64,000 nucleotides of DNA from Apodemus sylvaticus. Taxonomy: Eukaryota; Chordata; Mammalia; Rodentia; Muridae. This document shows positions 42,579 through 53,417 of this stretch, one piece after another. The notes beneath the pieces are model-generated. The model was not told the origin of the DNA, ran no database searches, and saw nothing but the letters and a program-made list of their open reading frames with translations. The stretch lies in assembly GCF_947179515.1 (NCBI RefSeq), contig NC_067495.1, forward strand, positions 29,239,004 to 29,303,003, read 5' to 3'. A program made the position numbers and the translations under genes. Numbering within the stretch: the first letter of the stretch is position 1; every line of letters begins with the position of its first letter.

Positions 42579-44439
42579 TGTCAACTGGTTCTTTTCCTTC
42601 CTCAGCTGAGCTATACTTTTGCTTAATATGCTTAGCTTTGAGCCTTTAGGAGTTGGGGGGCTGTAACAGGGTGCAAGGTATGTGGATTTACTGTGTCTGA
42701 TCATGCACCCACAAAAGAAAATGGTTTTCACCCCAGGAATCAGCACACTACCTCTAAGCACTGTTGAATGCAGTGGCATAAGACTTGGTTTCCTTCGGGC
42801 ATTTTCCTTTTTTCTTTCCAGATTGTATTCAGTTGACCCTGACCAATTAATTCCCCCTCCCCTCACTCTGGCTCACTCACTTACCTGCTTGACTCCTGCT
42901 GTCCCAATATCTTGCTTCATTTACACAGTGATAGCTTGCCTTGATTTTTATCTCTTACTTTGATACCCTGTGTGTCATATTTCCTTTCTTAGACATATGG
43001 GAGACCGAAAAATATCCATGATCTGAAGAAAACTTAGAAAAGTAATAAGCACAGTGAAAGAGACAGTTTGGGTTTTAATTTTTCCTGTAGCTAGAAAAAT
43101 TCCTCCCTGATGGGAAGGCTTTCTCATTTCACAGTGTCCAGTGTAGGTGGCCAGCACAATCATGGCTGGGCAGGATGCCAATACCTCTTTTGTTTTAGGT
43201 ATAGCTGGGTCCAATGCACTTACTATAATTAATAGAGGTTAGAGTAAAAACAAGATATAATGACGTAGTTGTTTATATAGGTTAGTGGTATGGGAAGAAA
43301 GTCGATGCCCAATATGTGGAAATTGAGAAGCTAGAGGTTTTCATAATTTTAAGTTACTTGTTAATCTTACAAGTATTTTTGGTCATCTTAAGCACTTGGC
43401 CAGTTCTGTTGTCTAATATAGGGGTTTTATGGGCAGTTGTTTTGAAAATGGGCTAGGGTGAGGATTAAAATTGATTATAAACATCCATTTGAAAGGCTGA
43501 AAATGTTCAATCACAGAAAATTTCATGGAATGTATATATTGTCTTTCTGCTTTGGGGAGTAGCATTCCTAAGAGCTGACTTGTATTTTGGGCTTTCTGAT
43601 GTGTGTCAGCTATGGTGGCTCACAAGCATTTTTTTTTTGTATGTGTGTGTGAAGATAATGTTATGTTGGGACCTGGGTGGAATATAAATCTTTTATTGGC
43701 CTAAATCTGACTTTAATCCTTTGCATGGCTCTGAGAGAAAATCAATTTCCTCTGCTCTGTCAAGATTTTTTAGGTCAGCGCTCTTTGGAAGTCTCCCAAT
43801 TCTCTTAGATTAAAATAGATTTTGTTTCTGTGCTACATACTGGTATCAGTTTGTAGGACATTGGGATCTAAAAAGTGAGAAAACCGAGGCTGACAAGGTA
43901 TCCATGCATTCTTGGATTTCAGGTACCTTTTCCACATACTTCACCTTCGAGGAGTCAAGGCGTGTGTGCTTCCAGAGGCATCATTTGGGGGAAGTTGTTA
44001 GTGACACTTGGTAGGTGAGGCTGAGTACTTTGGTGAGTTCTCCTAGATGACTTGCTCAGCAGAAATGAATGGCTTAGGCACTCACTACTGTGGCTTTTTG
44101 GAAGTATAAGGGCCAAGTCAAACTTTTATAGTTTCAGCTCTGCAACTCCATCTTTCGGGACCCCAGCCCCAGTTGCAAGCACACCCGCATGACATGGCTT
44201 CACTGGCCATGAAAAGCAGAGGGTAGATTCTTTTGAACCCTTGTGGGTGTTTCAAAGAGGGATTGATTTATCATAGATATATACTTCTTCGCTGTCCAGT
44301 TGTGCTAGTAGGTGATTCTGTTGTGATTTGACTTAAAAAAAGAAAAGAATCTAAAACCGTATATTTTGAGACTCGTTTTGATAAAATTCAGCACTAGTGT
44401 TTCTCTTCTCTTTTTCTGTAAAATGCAAGGATGTCCTCC
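42574..44439. other. Intronic DNA without recognised feature
   Basis: About 1.9 kb with no confident repeat or gene, except a short T/TG-rich stretch near 43630-43650. Open frames (up to 93 codons) have no motifs. Confidence 0.5.
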
Positions 44440-44655
44440 CACCCCCAGTGATGGGAATTGGACGTAGGGTTCCCACATGATAGCCAAGTATCCTGTACCT
44501 GAGCCAGATTTCCAATCTTTTTGTTAAAAAATTAGGGTCTCATATAGTCCAGGCTGGCTGCTCACTGTGTAATCGAGGATGACCCTGAACTCCCAATCCT
44601 TGTGTCTACCATGCAAGTGCTGGGATTAGAGGTATATGTTACCACGCCCAACTCT
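44440..44655 (-). mobile_element. B4 SINE, minus strand
   Basis: An ID-like reverse part ('cccagtgatgggaattggac') and a B1-like reverse part ('gtccaggctggctgctcact', 'gtgctgggattagaggtata'). A close partial relative lies at 49496-49590. Confidence 0.65.
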
Positions 44656-44659
44656 TAGC

Positions 44660-44795
44660 ATGCTTCCCCATGTTTGAAGTGATGATCTCACCGTGTTGCC
44701 CAGTCTGAGCTTGGATCTTCCATGTCCTTTGTCTCTGCCTCCCAAGGAGCTGGGGTTTACAGGCATGTGCCACCATGCCCAGTTCAGAGGGACTG
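44660..44795 (-). mobile_element. B1 SINE, minus strand
   Basis: 'gtctctgcctcccaaggagc' and 'caggcatgtgccaccatgcc'. Confidence 0.75.
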
Positions 44796-44887
44796 TAAGC
44801 TCTACCTATCCTTCTACCCAAGCTATGTGATTTCTGTCTTATATTTAGCATGCCACATGACATTATTTTATGTACACACTTTTCTTT

Positions 44888-45591
44888 TTTTTGTAAGAAC
44901 ATAAAAAGGTTTTTATTTCTTTTCACCTGTATTTACTTGTCATGTCAAGGTTGAACAAACTAGCTCAGCCCACATCAGTAAGAGGAAATCTACCTCCCCC
45001 CTACAGAAACATGAAACGACTTAAAAAAAATAGAAAATAATCTTCCAGCCAGGTACACAGACCATACACCCAAGTCATACCAGGGAGCACCTAGACTCTT
45101 CAATAAACAACATGGCATACATATAAACACACACAGACACGTTTCCTATTTCAGAGCTGGTGGGGCAGACCAAGGGTTCAGCCAGTGCTGTGGAGGCACC
45201 AACCAGTGCTGGACCCTCAGCTCATCATGAAGGAGCTGGCACTGGGGCTCCTCCAGCCATGTTCCGGGGTGCTGGCAAGACAAGCATTCTGCAAGTCTCA
45301 AAATGCTACCGGGAGATTCAGGTCTTGAGGCGGCAGCTGATAGATCCGAATGCGCTCTGGATGGTGCGTTATGCATGTGCACCAATGAGCTGGGCTCTTT
45401 AAAACCAGGGCGGCCTGGCTCCACTGCCCAAAGCAGGTTTGGATACATGGGGGAGGCTGAGACTCTGCATTTCTAGAGTTGCTCTGATCACCCAGACTAC
45501 ACTGAATTTAGCTCTCATCCCTGCTCAGCCTTTTGAGATGGCAGCTCCGGGAGGGATCAGTCCTGTCCTTCCGTAAAGCTGCCTTTGTGGC
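44888..45591 (-). pseudogene. Retrocopy of an unidentified mRNA (mostly 3' UTR), minus strand
   Basis: Read on the minus strand, the segment ends with AATAAA about 20 bases before an A8GA4 tail at 44888-44900. The whole is bounded by perfect direct repeats ACACACTTTTCTTT at 44874-44887 and 45592-45605. Tail, signal and 14-base target-site duplication together show L1-mediated retroposition of a processed transcript (704 bases kept). The source gene is not recognised. The best open frame (45146-45448, minus, 100 codons) has no known motif, and the remainder looks like 3' UTR. The copy is higher in GC at its 5' half than the surrounding intron. Confidence 0.85.
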
Positions 45592-45605
45592 ACACACTTT
45601 TCTTT

Positions 45606-45879
45606 AGACCAGAATTTAGCTTTTTCTGTAAAGGCCAGATGGTAAATATTTAGTCTTTGCAGGCCATATGGTCTGTCACAATTGTTCAGTTCCACTATTG
45701 TAGTGCCAAAGTGGCCATGGCTAACATGCAAAAGTCTTTGCATGCCCTTTTTTTCTTTTCTTTTTTTTTTAGACGACTCATTTATAAACTTAAAGGTTTT
45801 TTTTGTAGAACATGATTTTAATATTTTCAACTATTAATATTCAACACACAGAATAATTATTTTAAGGTATATTTCTTTG
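45606..45879. other. Intronic DNA without recognised feature
   Basis: T-rich; nothing recognised. Confidence 0.5.
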
Positions 45880-46870
45880 TTATATCTCCATTTTAATTCT
45901 GATTTTATTGATTTGGATACTGCCTCTGAGCCCTCTGGTTAGTTTATCTTTTTTAAAATTTCTTCCTTGACCAAGTTATCATTGAGTAGAGCGTTGTTCA
46001 GCTTCCATGTATCTGTGTGCTTTCTGTTGTTTTTGTTGTTATTGAAGACCAGCCTTAGTCTGTGGTGATCTGATAGGGTGCATGGGATTATTTCAATCTT
46101 CTTGTATCTGTTGAGGTCTGTTTGTGATGGTCAATTTTGGAAAAGGTACCATGAGGAGCTGAGAAGAAGGTATATTCTTATGATGTAGGATGAAATGTTC
46201 TATAAATATCGGTTAGATCCATTTGGTCTATAACTTCTGTTAGTTTTACTGTTTCTCTGTTTAGTTTCTGTTTCCATGATTTGTCCATTGATGAGAGAGG
46301 GGTGTTGAAGTCCCCAACAGTTATTGTGTGGGGGGTGCAATGTGTGCTTTGAGCTTTTGTAAAGTTTCTTTTATGAATGTGGGCACCCTTGCATTGGAGC
46401 ATAGATGGTCAGAATTGAGAGTTCTTCTTGGTAGATTTTTCCTTTGATGAGTATGAAGTGTCCTTCCATGTCTTTTTTGATGACTTTTGGTTGAAAGTCA
46501 ATTTTATCCCATATTAGAATGGCTACTCCAGCTTCTTTCTTGGAACCATTTACTTGGAAAATGGTTCTCCAGTCATTTACTCTGAGGTAGTGTTTGTTTT
46601 TGACACTGAGGTGAGTTTCCTATATGCAGGAAAATGCTGGGTCCTGTTTACGTATCCAGTCTGTTAGTCTATGTCTTTTTATTGGGGAATTGAGTCCATT
46701 GATGTTAAGAGATATTAAGGTATAGTGATTGTTGCTTCCTGCTATTTTTGATGTTACTTTTATGTTTGTGTAGATATCTTCTTTTGGGTTTGTTGAAAGA
46801 AGATTACTTTCTTGCTTTTTCTTTTTTCTTTTTTCTTTTTTTTTTTTTTACTTTCTTGCTTTTTCTAGGG
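45880..46870 (-). pseudogene. L1 ORF2 endonuclease-region remnant
   Basis: The minus strand encodes the apurinic-endonuclease-like part of ORF2. A surviving frame at 46402-46178 holds TVGDFNTPLSSMDKSW (the conserved GDFN segment) and LTEVIDQMDLTDIYRTFHP. Flanking frames are broken. It ends near the region equivalent to 'LLNDNLV', also present in the L1 at 53830-56970. Confidence 0.8.
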
Positions 46871-46902
46871 TGTAGTTTCCCTCCTTGTATTGGAATTTTT
46901 TT

Positions 46903-48334
46903 TTAATCTATTATTCTTTGTAGGTCTAGATTTATGGAAAGATATTGTGTAAATTTGTTTTTGTCATGGAATGTCTTAGTTTCTCCAACTATGGTAATTG
47001 AGAGTTTTGCTGGGTATAGTAGACTCAGCTGGCATTTGTGTTCCTTTAGGGTTTGTATGACATCTGCCCAGGATCTTCTAGATTTCATAGTTTATGGTGA
47101 GAAGTCTGGTGTAATTCTGATAGGCCTGCCTTATATGTTACTTGACCTTTTCCCCTTACTACTTTTTAATATTCTTTGTTTAGTGCATTTGGTGTTTTGA
47201 TTAGTATGTGATGAGAGGAATTTCTTTTCTGGTCCAATCTATTTGGAGTTCTATAGGCTTCATATATGTTCATGGACATCTCTTTCTTTACGTTAGGAAA
47301 GTTTTCTCCTATAATTTTGTTGAAGATATTTACTGGTCCTTTAAGTTGGAAGTCTTCGCTCTCTTCTATACCTATAATTCTTAGGTTTGGTCTTTTCATT
47401 GTGTTCTGGATTTCCTGGATGTTTTGGGTTACAAACTTTATGCATTTTGCATTTTCTTTGACTGTTGAGTCAATGTTTTTCCTTTTTTATCTGATATATT
47501 CTTAATTTATATTTCAAATGATTTCCCCTTTCCTTGATCCCCCCTCCCCGAAAGTCCCATAAACCCTCTTCCCTCCCCCTGTTCCCCCATCTACCCCTTC
47601 CCACTTCCCTGTTATGGTATTCCCCTACACTGCTGCACTGAGCCTTTCCAGAACCTGGGGCCACTCCTTCCTTCTTCTTGGACATCATTTGATATGTGGA
47701 TTGTGTCTTGGATATTCCAAGCTTCTAGGCTAATATCTGCTTATCAGTGAGTGTATACTATGAGTGTTCTTTTCAGACTGGGTTACCTCACTTAGTATGA
47801 TGTTCTCCAGCTCCATCCATTTGTCTAAGAATTTCATGAATTCATTGTTTCTAATGGCTGAATAGGCTATGGCATCTTCTGCACCTGAGATTCTGTCTTC
47901 TATCTCTTGTATTCTGTTGGTGATGCTTGCATCTATGACTCCTGATCTCTTTCCTAGGTTTTCTAGCTCCAGGGTTGTCTCCCTTTGTGATTTTTTTTTA
48001 TTGTTTCTATTTCTATTTTTAGATTTTAGATGGTTTTGTACATTTCCTTTGCCTGTTTGATTGTGTTTTCCTGTAATTCTTTAAGGGATTTTTGTGTTTC
48101 CTCTTTTTGGGCTTCTAGCTGTTTATCTGTGTTCTCCTGTATTTCTTTAAGGGAATTATTTATGTCCTTCTTAAAGTCTTCTATCATCATCATGAGAAGT
48201 GGTTTTAGATCTGAATTTTGCATTTCCTGTGTGATGGTGTATCCAGGACTTGCTATGGTGGAAGAATTGAGTTGTGATGATGCTAAGTAACCTTGGTTTC
48301 TGTTGCTTATGTTCTTACTCTTGCTTCCCGCCAT
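46903..48334 (-). pseudogene. L1 ORF1 remnant, split by another L1
   Basis: ORF1 encodes the RNA-binding chaperone of L1. The N-terminal piece (48334-48026) begins MAGSKSKNISNRNQGYL and enters a K/E/Q-rich coiled coil (LKEIQENTDKQLEAQKEE). After the nested L1, the RRM-like middle follows at 47399-47166 (RPNLRIIGIEESEDFQLKG, then NEEAYRTPNRLDQKRN-like), and the C-terminal domain at 47088-46903 (DVIQTLKEHKCQ, YPAKLSITIVGETK). Stops and frameshifts separate the pieces, so no functional protein is expected. Confidence 0.85.
47480..47868 (-). mobile_element. L1 3' end inserted inside L1 ORF1, minus strand
   Basis: Reverse of an ORF2 tail and young-type 3' UTR ('atttcatgaattcattgttt', 'aatatctgcttatcagtgag', 'acttccctgttatggtattc', 'atatttcaaatgatttcccc'), ending at T-rich sequence near 47480. 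ORF1 sequence is continuous across it ('gttgagtcaatgttt' / 'ctatggcatcttctgc'). No clear target duplication. Confidence 0.85.
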
Positions 48335-48720
48335 CTGGTTATCTCTAGTGCTACCTGCCCTCGCTATATCTGACTGGAGCCTGTCCTTTCTGTGATCCTG
48401 GATGTGTCAGAACTCCTCAGAGTCAAGCTGTCTCTGTGATCCTGTGATTCTGGGATCCTGAGATCATGGGTGTGTCAGTGCTCCTGGGAGTCAAGCTGCC
48501 TCGGGGACCCTGAGATCCTGGTATGACCAAGCTCCTGGGATCCTGTGATCCTTGGCATGTTAGAGAGCCTGGGAGTGAGCTTCCTCTGGGTGTTGTGGGA
48601 CTGACTACAGAGTTTTCGCCCAAGGTCTGCTCAGGGCATAGGCCAGACAGACTGGAAGAACCCGTGCCCCTGCTTAGGTGGAGTTCGTGGGTGCCTGGGT
48701 CCTGTTGGTCAAAGTTACTT

Positions 48721-48887
48721 CCTGAATGCCCATTTTCAATGAAATGTATTTATATAAACAGACAGTAGAGCAGAATTGGTCCATATGAAATTCCTACTTT
48801 AAAGTAATTGATATCTTTCTTTACTTTGCTCCTTCTCCCCTCCCCTTATATCTTCTCTTTACTCTTTCCTTTCCTTTCCACCCCCTT
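48721..48887. other. Intronic DNA without recognised feature
   Basis: Nothing recognised. Confidence 0.4.
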
Positions 48888-49112
48888 TAGGCTGGCCTTG
48901 AACTTGCTCTGTAGTGCAAGCTGGTCTTGAACTCCTCTCCTCCTTGCTCTTCCTCTCAGGTGCTTGATTTTCAGGTGCATTCCACTACAATATGGCTTTT
49001 CTCCTTTATTTGTTGCTATGCATTTGAATTTCTCTCCAGGATCTTTTATTTTAGTACCGAGGATTAATCCAAAGAAATAGCTCTTCTACTGAATTACATC
49101 TCCAGCCTGAAA
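48888..49112 (-). mobile_element. B4-type SINE, minus strand
   Basis: A reverse B1 part ('aggctggccttgaacttgct', 'ctggtcttgaactcctctcc') and a reverse ID-like part at 49040-49112 ('gtaccgaggattaatccaaa', 'actgaattacatctccagcc'). Confidence 0.65.
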
Positions 49113-49134
49113 TAACTTTCCCTGGGAGGATATC

Positions 49135-50010
49135 TGTTCTTATCATTGTTTTCCAACATTGTGTTGTGAATCCTAGCCAGTATGCTAATAAGGCAAAGGA
49201 AATAGAAGGCATACAGTTTAGAAGAAAAAATTCCTCTCCCAATTTACAGATTAACTATGTAAAGAAAACACATGAAATCCACAAAAGAATTCCTAGAATA
49301 AGTGTGAGATACAAGATAAATGTTCAAAATGAATATATTATATACTAGCTATGAACACATAAATACTAAAGGTGAAAAAAACACTATTTAGGTAATTATT
49401 CAGTGGTAGAATACTAGCTTAGCATGTATGATGCCCTAGGTTCTTCCATAAGAATACATAATAATACCACTTACCATTAGTCAGAAAGTACTAATATGAT
49501 AGCCAAGCATCCTAAACCTGAGCCTTATTTCCAATCTTTATGTTAAAACATTAGGGTCTCATGTAGCCCGGGCTGGAGCTGAAAAGTAAACCTAGCAAAG
49601 TGTTTGAAAACCACAGTGGTGAAATAAATCTTAGTAGATGGAAAGACAGTATCAGAGTCATCATTGGAAGACTCAGAATAATGGGAGTTGCAGTTCTTTA
49701 CAGATTGAAACACAGCTTTAAAATAATTTTACAAAAATTCTAGAAAGATTATGTTAAATGATGTAATTATTCTTATCTTAAAGCATATATGGATCACAAC
49801 AAGATCTATATGAAATGGCAAAAGGATGTGGACTACCTAACAGTATTTTTTTAAAGAAATATAAAGCAGGAGGAATTAGTCACATAGTTTCAAAATGTAC
49901 CACATAATTACAACAATCAAGACTGTGGCAATAGGTAAATGCAGCAGGACTAAGAACTAGAAATAGGCCATTGGAAATATGCTCAATTGACTTTTGAAAA
50001 ACAAGTACTT
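49135..50010 (+). mobile_element. Ancient L1 ORF2 fragment, plus strand
   Basis: 'gtgttgtgaatcctagccag' and 'aataaggcaaaggaaataga' correspond to the ORF2 reverse-transcriptase region. Later pieces ('ggaagactcagaataatggg', 'acaatcaagactgtggcaat') continue in order. A B4 piece interrupts at 49496-49590. Frames are broken. Confidence 0.65.
49496..49590 (-). mobile_element. B4 fragment, minus strand, relative of 44475-44560
   Basis: 'gatagccaagcatcctaaac' versus 'gatagccaagtatcctgtac' and 'attagggtctcatgtagccc' versus 'attagggtctcatatagtcc' show the relationship. Confidence 0.6.
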
Positions 50011-50014
50011 TTGA

Positions 50015-50215
50015 TTTCTTGTGTGCTGGCTCTGGGCTGTCATCCCGATGCCTAGTGCTTGCTAGACAAAAATTCTCCCATGGAGTCCTCACCCCTTTAA
50101 TTAATTTACTTCTGAAATGAGTTCTCATGTTGCCAATTATGGTCTTGAATTCCTGACTTAATATATCCTTCTTCCTAAACTTCCTGAGTAGCTGGGATTA
50201 CAGGCACACACCATA
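50015..50215 (-). mobile_element. B4-type SINE, old, minus strand
   Basis: 'atgttgccaattatggtctt' and 'ctgagtagctgggattacag', with an ID-like part at the left. Confidence 0.55.
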
Positions 50216-50860
50216 TTTCAGGGATCTTTTTAAAATTAACACATTTAATTGTATATACCAGTTTAGTTTGAGTGTTATGCATATGTCTACTGTGAAATGA
50301 TCAACTCTCACTACTCCATTTCTACCACATTCCTAATCTCTAGTAATTCCTATTATATTTTCAAATTGACTATAGTGTCTACCTATGAAAGGAAAAACAT
50401 ACAATGTGTGCCCTTCTATATATGATTCATTTTACTTACTATAAAGTCCTGCCCAGTTCTGTTGTAGTTACTTTTTTGCTGCTGTGAAGGAACAAAATGT
50501 CCTTGCCAGTGAAAGTGAGGGCAAGCAAGCAAAAATACCAGTTTCTTTCTTCCATGTCTTTTTGTTTCTCTATTTAACATTTTAAAAAATTATAGCTATG
50601 GTGAATATATTACTGTTGCCAGGGGCCAAGGGGCCAAAGCCCTGAGGGAATGAGTAGCTAAAAGTGGGCACCCTGAGGAGTCTTTGTGATGGGAATGTTC
50701 TGTTCAAGAGTGCATCCACGTCGGCACTGTTGCTGTGATACTGTATAGTAGCATTGTAAATTATCATTGGGGGAAAATGGATAAAGGGTTCAAAGGCTCT
50801 CAGTACCATTTCTTATAACTGCATGGGGACCTCTTCTTCAAATGAAAAACACAAGTATAG
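50216..50860 (+). mobile_element. Probable ancient L1 3' fragments
   Basis: 50560-50860 has faint old L1 3' UTR features ('gttgccaggggccaaggggc', 'cattgggggaaaatggataa'); 50216-50480 resembles an old reverse L1 end. Low confidence for family and limits. Confidence 0.35.
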
Positions 50861-50929
50861 AAACAGATGGTACCTGGATGGGAAAGGATCTGAATGTAAG
50901 AAGTACAATACTCCATGGTATCACCTAAT

Positions 50930-51262
50930 TTTTTTTATTAATTGTTTTCTTTATTTACATTTCAAATGTTATCCCCTTTCTCAGTCTCCCCTCCACACCC
51001 TCCACCCTTCCCCCCTGCTCTTTGCCCCTAAGAGAGTGCCTCTCCATCTATCCACTCCCAACTCACCCCTCCAGCCTCCCCCCCTACACTGGGGCATCAA
51101 GTCTCCACAGAACCAAGGGCCTCCCCTCTCATTGATGTCTGACAAGGCCATGCTCTGCTACATAGGCAGCTGGAGCCATGGGTCCCTCCATGTGTACTCA
51201 TTTAGTCCCTTGGAGCTCTGGGGGTACTGGGTGGTTCATATTGTTGTTCTTCCTATATCTGG
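50930..51262 (-). mobile_element. L1 3' UTR, 5'-truncated, minus strand
   Basis: 'tttatttacatttcaaatgt', 'cactggggcatcaagtctcc', 'tgatgtctgacaaggccatg' and 'gctggagccatgggtccctc' are the reverse murine L1 3' UTR; the T-rich end is at 50928-50945. No duplication found. Confidence 0.9.
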
Positions 51263-51741
51263 TCATATTCCAAAATCCTGGCTCAGTGCTTTTGTGAGAC
51301 AGAACCATTAAGGGTTCATGTGATTCCACGTGAATGGATGCCTTCCTCAATACTGCAGACTTGTGCAACTCTTCATTGTGTGTCCATCGTCTCTTCTTGA
51401 TTTTTGTTAGACATAAAGCAAATGTTTTTATTTCAATTTCTGGATCTTTCCTTAACTTTCATATTTTCACTTTTGCACTAACTTTTCATCAAAATGTCAG
51501 AGTTATTTTGCCTGTGGTGATTTTCCTTGTTGCTTGTGTGATAGGGATTTCTAGTTGTCCCCAGACTTTCACACTTTCATTCCCTTCCCTTTTAAACAGA
51601 ACTTCCCATTTTGAGTTTACCCTATGACTGCCCAAGGTAAAGGTTGCAACTGTCTAGATTTCATTGTAGCTATGTGTGCGTCTGTGACCAAGTGAAGACG
51701 TTCTATTTTGATTGAGGTTCAAACTAAAATGGAGCTCAAAA

Positions 51742-51744
<3 letters not shown>
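51263..51744. other. Intronic DNA without recognised feature
   Basis: Nothing recognised. A 97-codon open frame (51334-51627) is motif-free. Confidence 0.5.
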
Positions 51745-51783
<39 letters not shown>

Positions 51784-51795
51784 CAACAACAACAA
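51745..51795 (+). repeat. (CAG)10(CAA)7 trinucleotide repeat
   Basis: Ten uninterrupted CAG units (51745-51774) are followed by seven CAA units (51775-51795). Confidence 0.97.
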
Positions 51796-51834
51796 GTTAA
51801 CAGATTAAATAAAATACTTGCTATAAATGCAGTG

Positions 51835-52500
51835 GGTTCTGTATTGAATTGTGTCTCCCAAAAGATATGCTGATACCTTAACTCCAGCACCTAAGAATGC
51901 AATCTTCTTTGGATATAGGGTCTTTGCAGAAGTAATCTAGTTAAGATGTGCTCATAATGAAGGAGGGTGGGCCTAACTCACTGTGAGTGGTATTTTTATA
52001 AGATGGCAGTCACAGAAAGACAAATTCAGAGAGAGTGCATATGACATAATGATCAGAGTGGTGCATCTAAGTCAGTGGTTTCCAAGCTGTGGATCATGAC
52101 CCATGGAGGAGTCTGAAACAACCCTTTCACAGGGGATACTTAAGATGATTGGAAAACATAGAGATTTACATTATAATTCATAACAATAACAAAATTGCTG
52201 TTTTGAAGTAGCAACAAAAATAAGTTTATGGTTAGGTGGTCACCACAATATAAGGAACTATATTAAAGGATTACAACATTAGGAAGGTTGATAATCATTG
52301 CTCTAGGCACCAAGGATCATGCGAGGCTGGAGAGGCATGAAGCAGATTCTTTCCTTAGAGCACTCTGAATGGAGGAACCCTGTTTGCTGATACCTCAGGT
52401 TTGGTCCCAGTCTCCAGAACTGTGAGACAGTAAATATGGGTCTCTTGTCCTAAGTCACATAATGTGCATGGTTCTAACAGACCTAGGAAAGTAGTACATA
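51835..52500 (+). mobile_element. Ancient mammalian repeat interrupted by URR1
   Basis: 'ttgaattgtgtctcccaaaa', 'ggatatagggtctttgcaga', 'gtctccagaactgtgagaca' and 'aagtcacataatgtgcatgg' keep the order of an old mammalian dispersed repeat (LTR or DNA type, family not assigned). URR1 sits inside it. Confidence 0.55.
52073..52300. mobile_element. URR1-type hAT transposon
   Basis: Starts CAGTGGTTTCCAAGC and ends ...GGTTGATAATCATTG, with internal URR1 words ('aaccctttcacaggggatac', 'gtagcaacaaaaataagttt'). Flanking 8-mers ATCTAAGT (52065-52072) and CTCTAGGC (52301-52308) share the TCTA core expected of hAT targets. Confidence 0.85.
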
Positions 52501-52504
52501 ATTC

Positions 52505-53407
52505 TTTGGGGGTGCTCTGTTTTTGAGTGTGTAGTAAGGAGTTAGGTCATGAGGATGAGGCCCTATAAAAGAGTACTGAAGGGAGCTTGTTTGCCTAGTC
52601 TATGGATGCAGAAAGAAAGCAAGGAAGTGCCATCTATGGAGGGGAGGAGTGAAGGAGTAGAGGGGAGGGGTGAAGGGGGAGCAGGGCGGATAGACACCTC
52701 TGCCCTTAATATCCTAACCAAATACTGACCCTGAATCTGCTCACATCTTGATCTTACATAGACTTAGATTCTAGAACTGGGAAAAAATACATGTCTAATT
52801 TGAATACAAGGTAGCTTATTGATAAAGCCCAAATGGATCAAGTCAGGGAGTATTTAAAAACTGGGCTGGCCATGCAAAGGTTTCTTTGAGTCCTGAGCCG
52901 TTTGGGCTGGCTGTATTTTGTGTTTCTGAGAAAAAAAAATCTCACTGAACCAAAAATGGACAATCTTCATCACTTTCAAGCCTTCTCTTCCAGCTTCATT
53001 CAGTATGCTTTTACTGCTGATTTGATGTGCTTGAATGCAAGGCAAAGTGTAAGGTGAATAGTAGATGCAAGGCCTGGGTGGTTTCCATGGAGACCTTGCT
53101 TCCTTTGTTCAGCAGTTGTCAGGGAAACATTTCGTTCCAGTTTGTGGGGTCTACCTATTTGCACAGCTCTTGGAAAGGGTTTTGGTTAAATTTCAACAAC
53201 CTAATGAATTCAGAGCAGAATTTGTTTTGTTCCTTTAGAATTATATTACATTTTCCTGCAACTCAGATGTTAACTAATATTCTGTCTGAATTTATGCATA
53301 TGCAGTAAATGTTTTCTGAGCTTTGTGGCAGAAAACTGAGGTTCATAGACAGAGAAGCTAACTCCAGAAAATTGATGTTGAATGCCATATGGTTTTAGTC
53401 TATGTGG
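52505..53407. other. Intronic DNA with weak repeat traces
   Basis: 52505-52640 has faint MaLR-like words ('aggtcatgaggatgaggccc'). 53008-53190 is the paralogue of 42359-42535. Nothing coding recognised. Confidence 0.4.
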
Positions 53408-53417
53408 GTTTTTTTTT

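Larger units (their letters stand above)
45880..48720 (-). mobile_element. L1 5' portion (5' UTR, ORF1, ORF2 endonuclease), 3'-truncated, minus strand
   Basis: In minus-strand order: a 5' UTR with repeated 'gatcctg/ctgtgatcc' words (48340-48720), ORF1 from ATG 48334, then the ORF2 endonuclease region down to ~45880, where L1 similarity stops. No ORF2 reverse transcriptase, 3' UTR or poly(A) follows. A second L1 is inserted in ORF1 (47480-47868). An L1 with its 5' end but no 3' end is unusual, because retroposition usually removes the 5' end. Confidence 0.85.

Noticed and set aside
45160..45402. 80-codon plus-strand frame with H3-like 'YREIQ'
   Set aside because: Only a few residues resemble histone H3; poly(A) signal and tail show the retrocopy is on the opposite strand.
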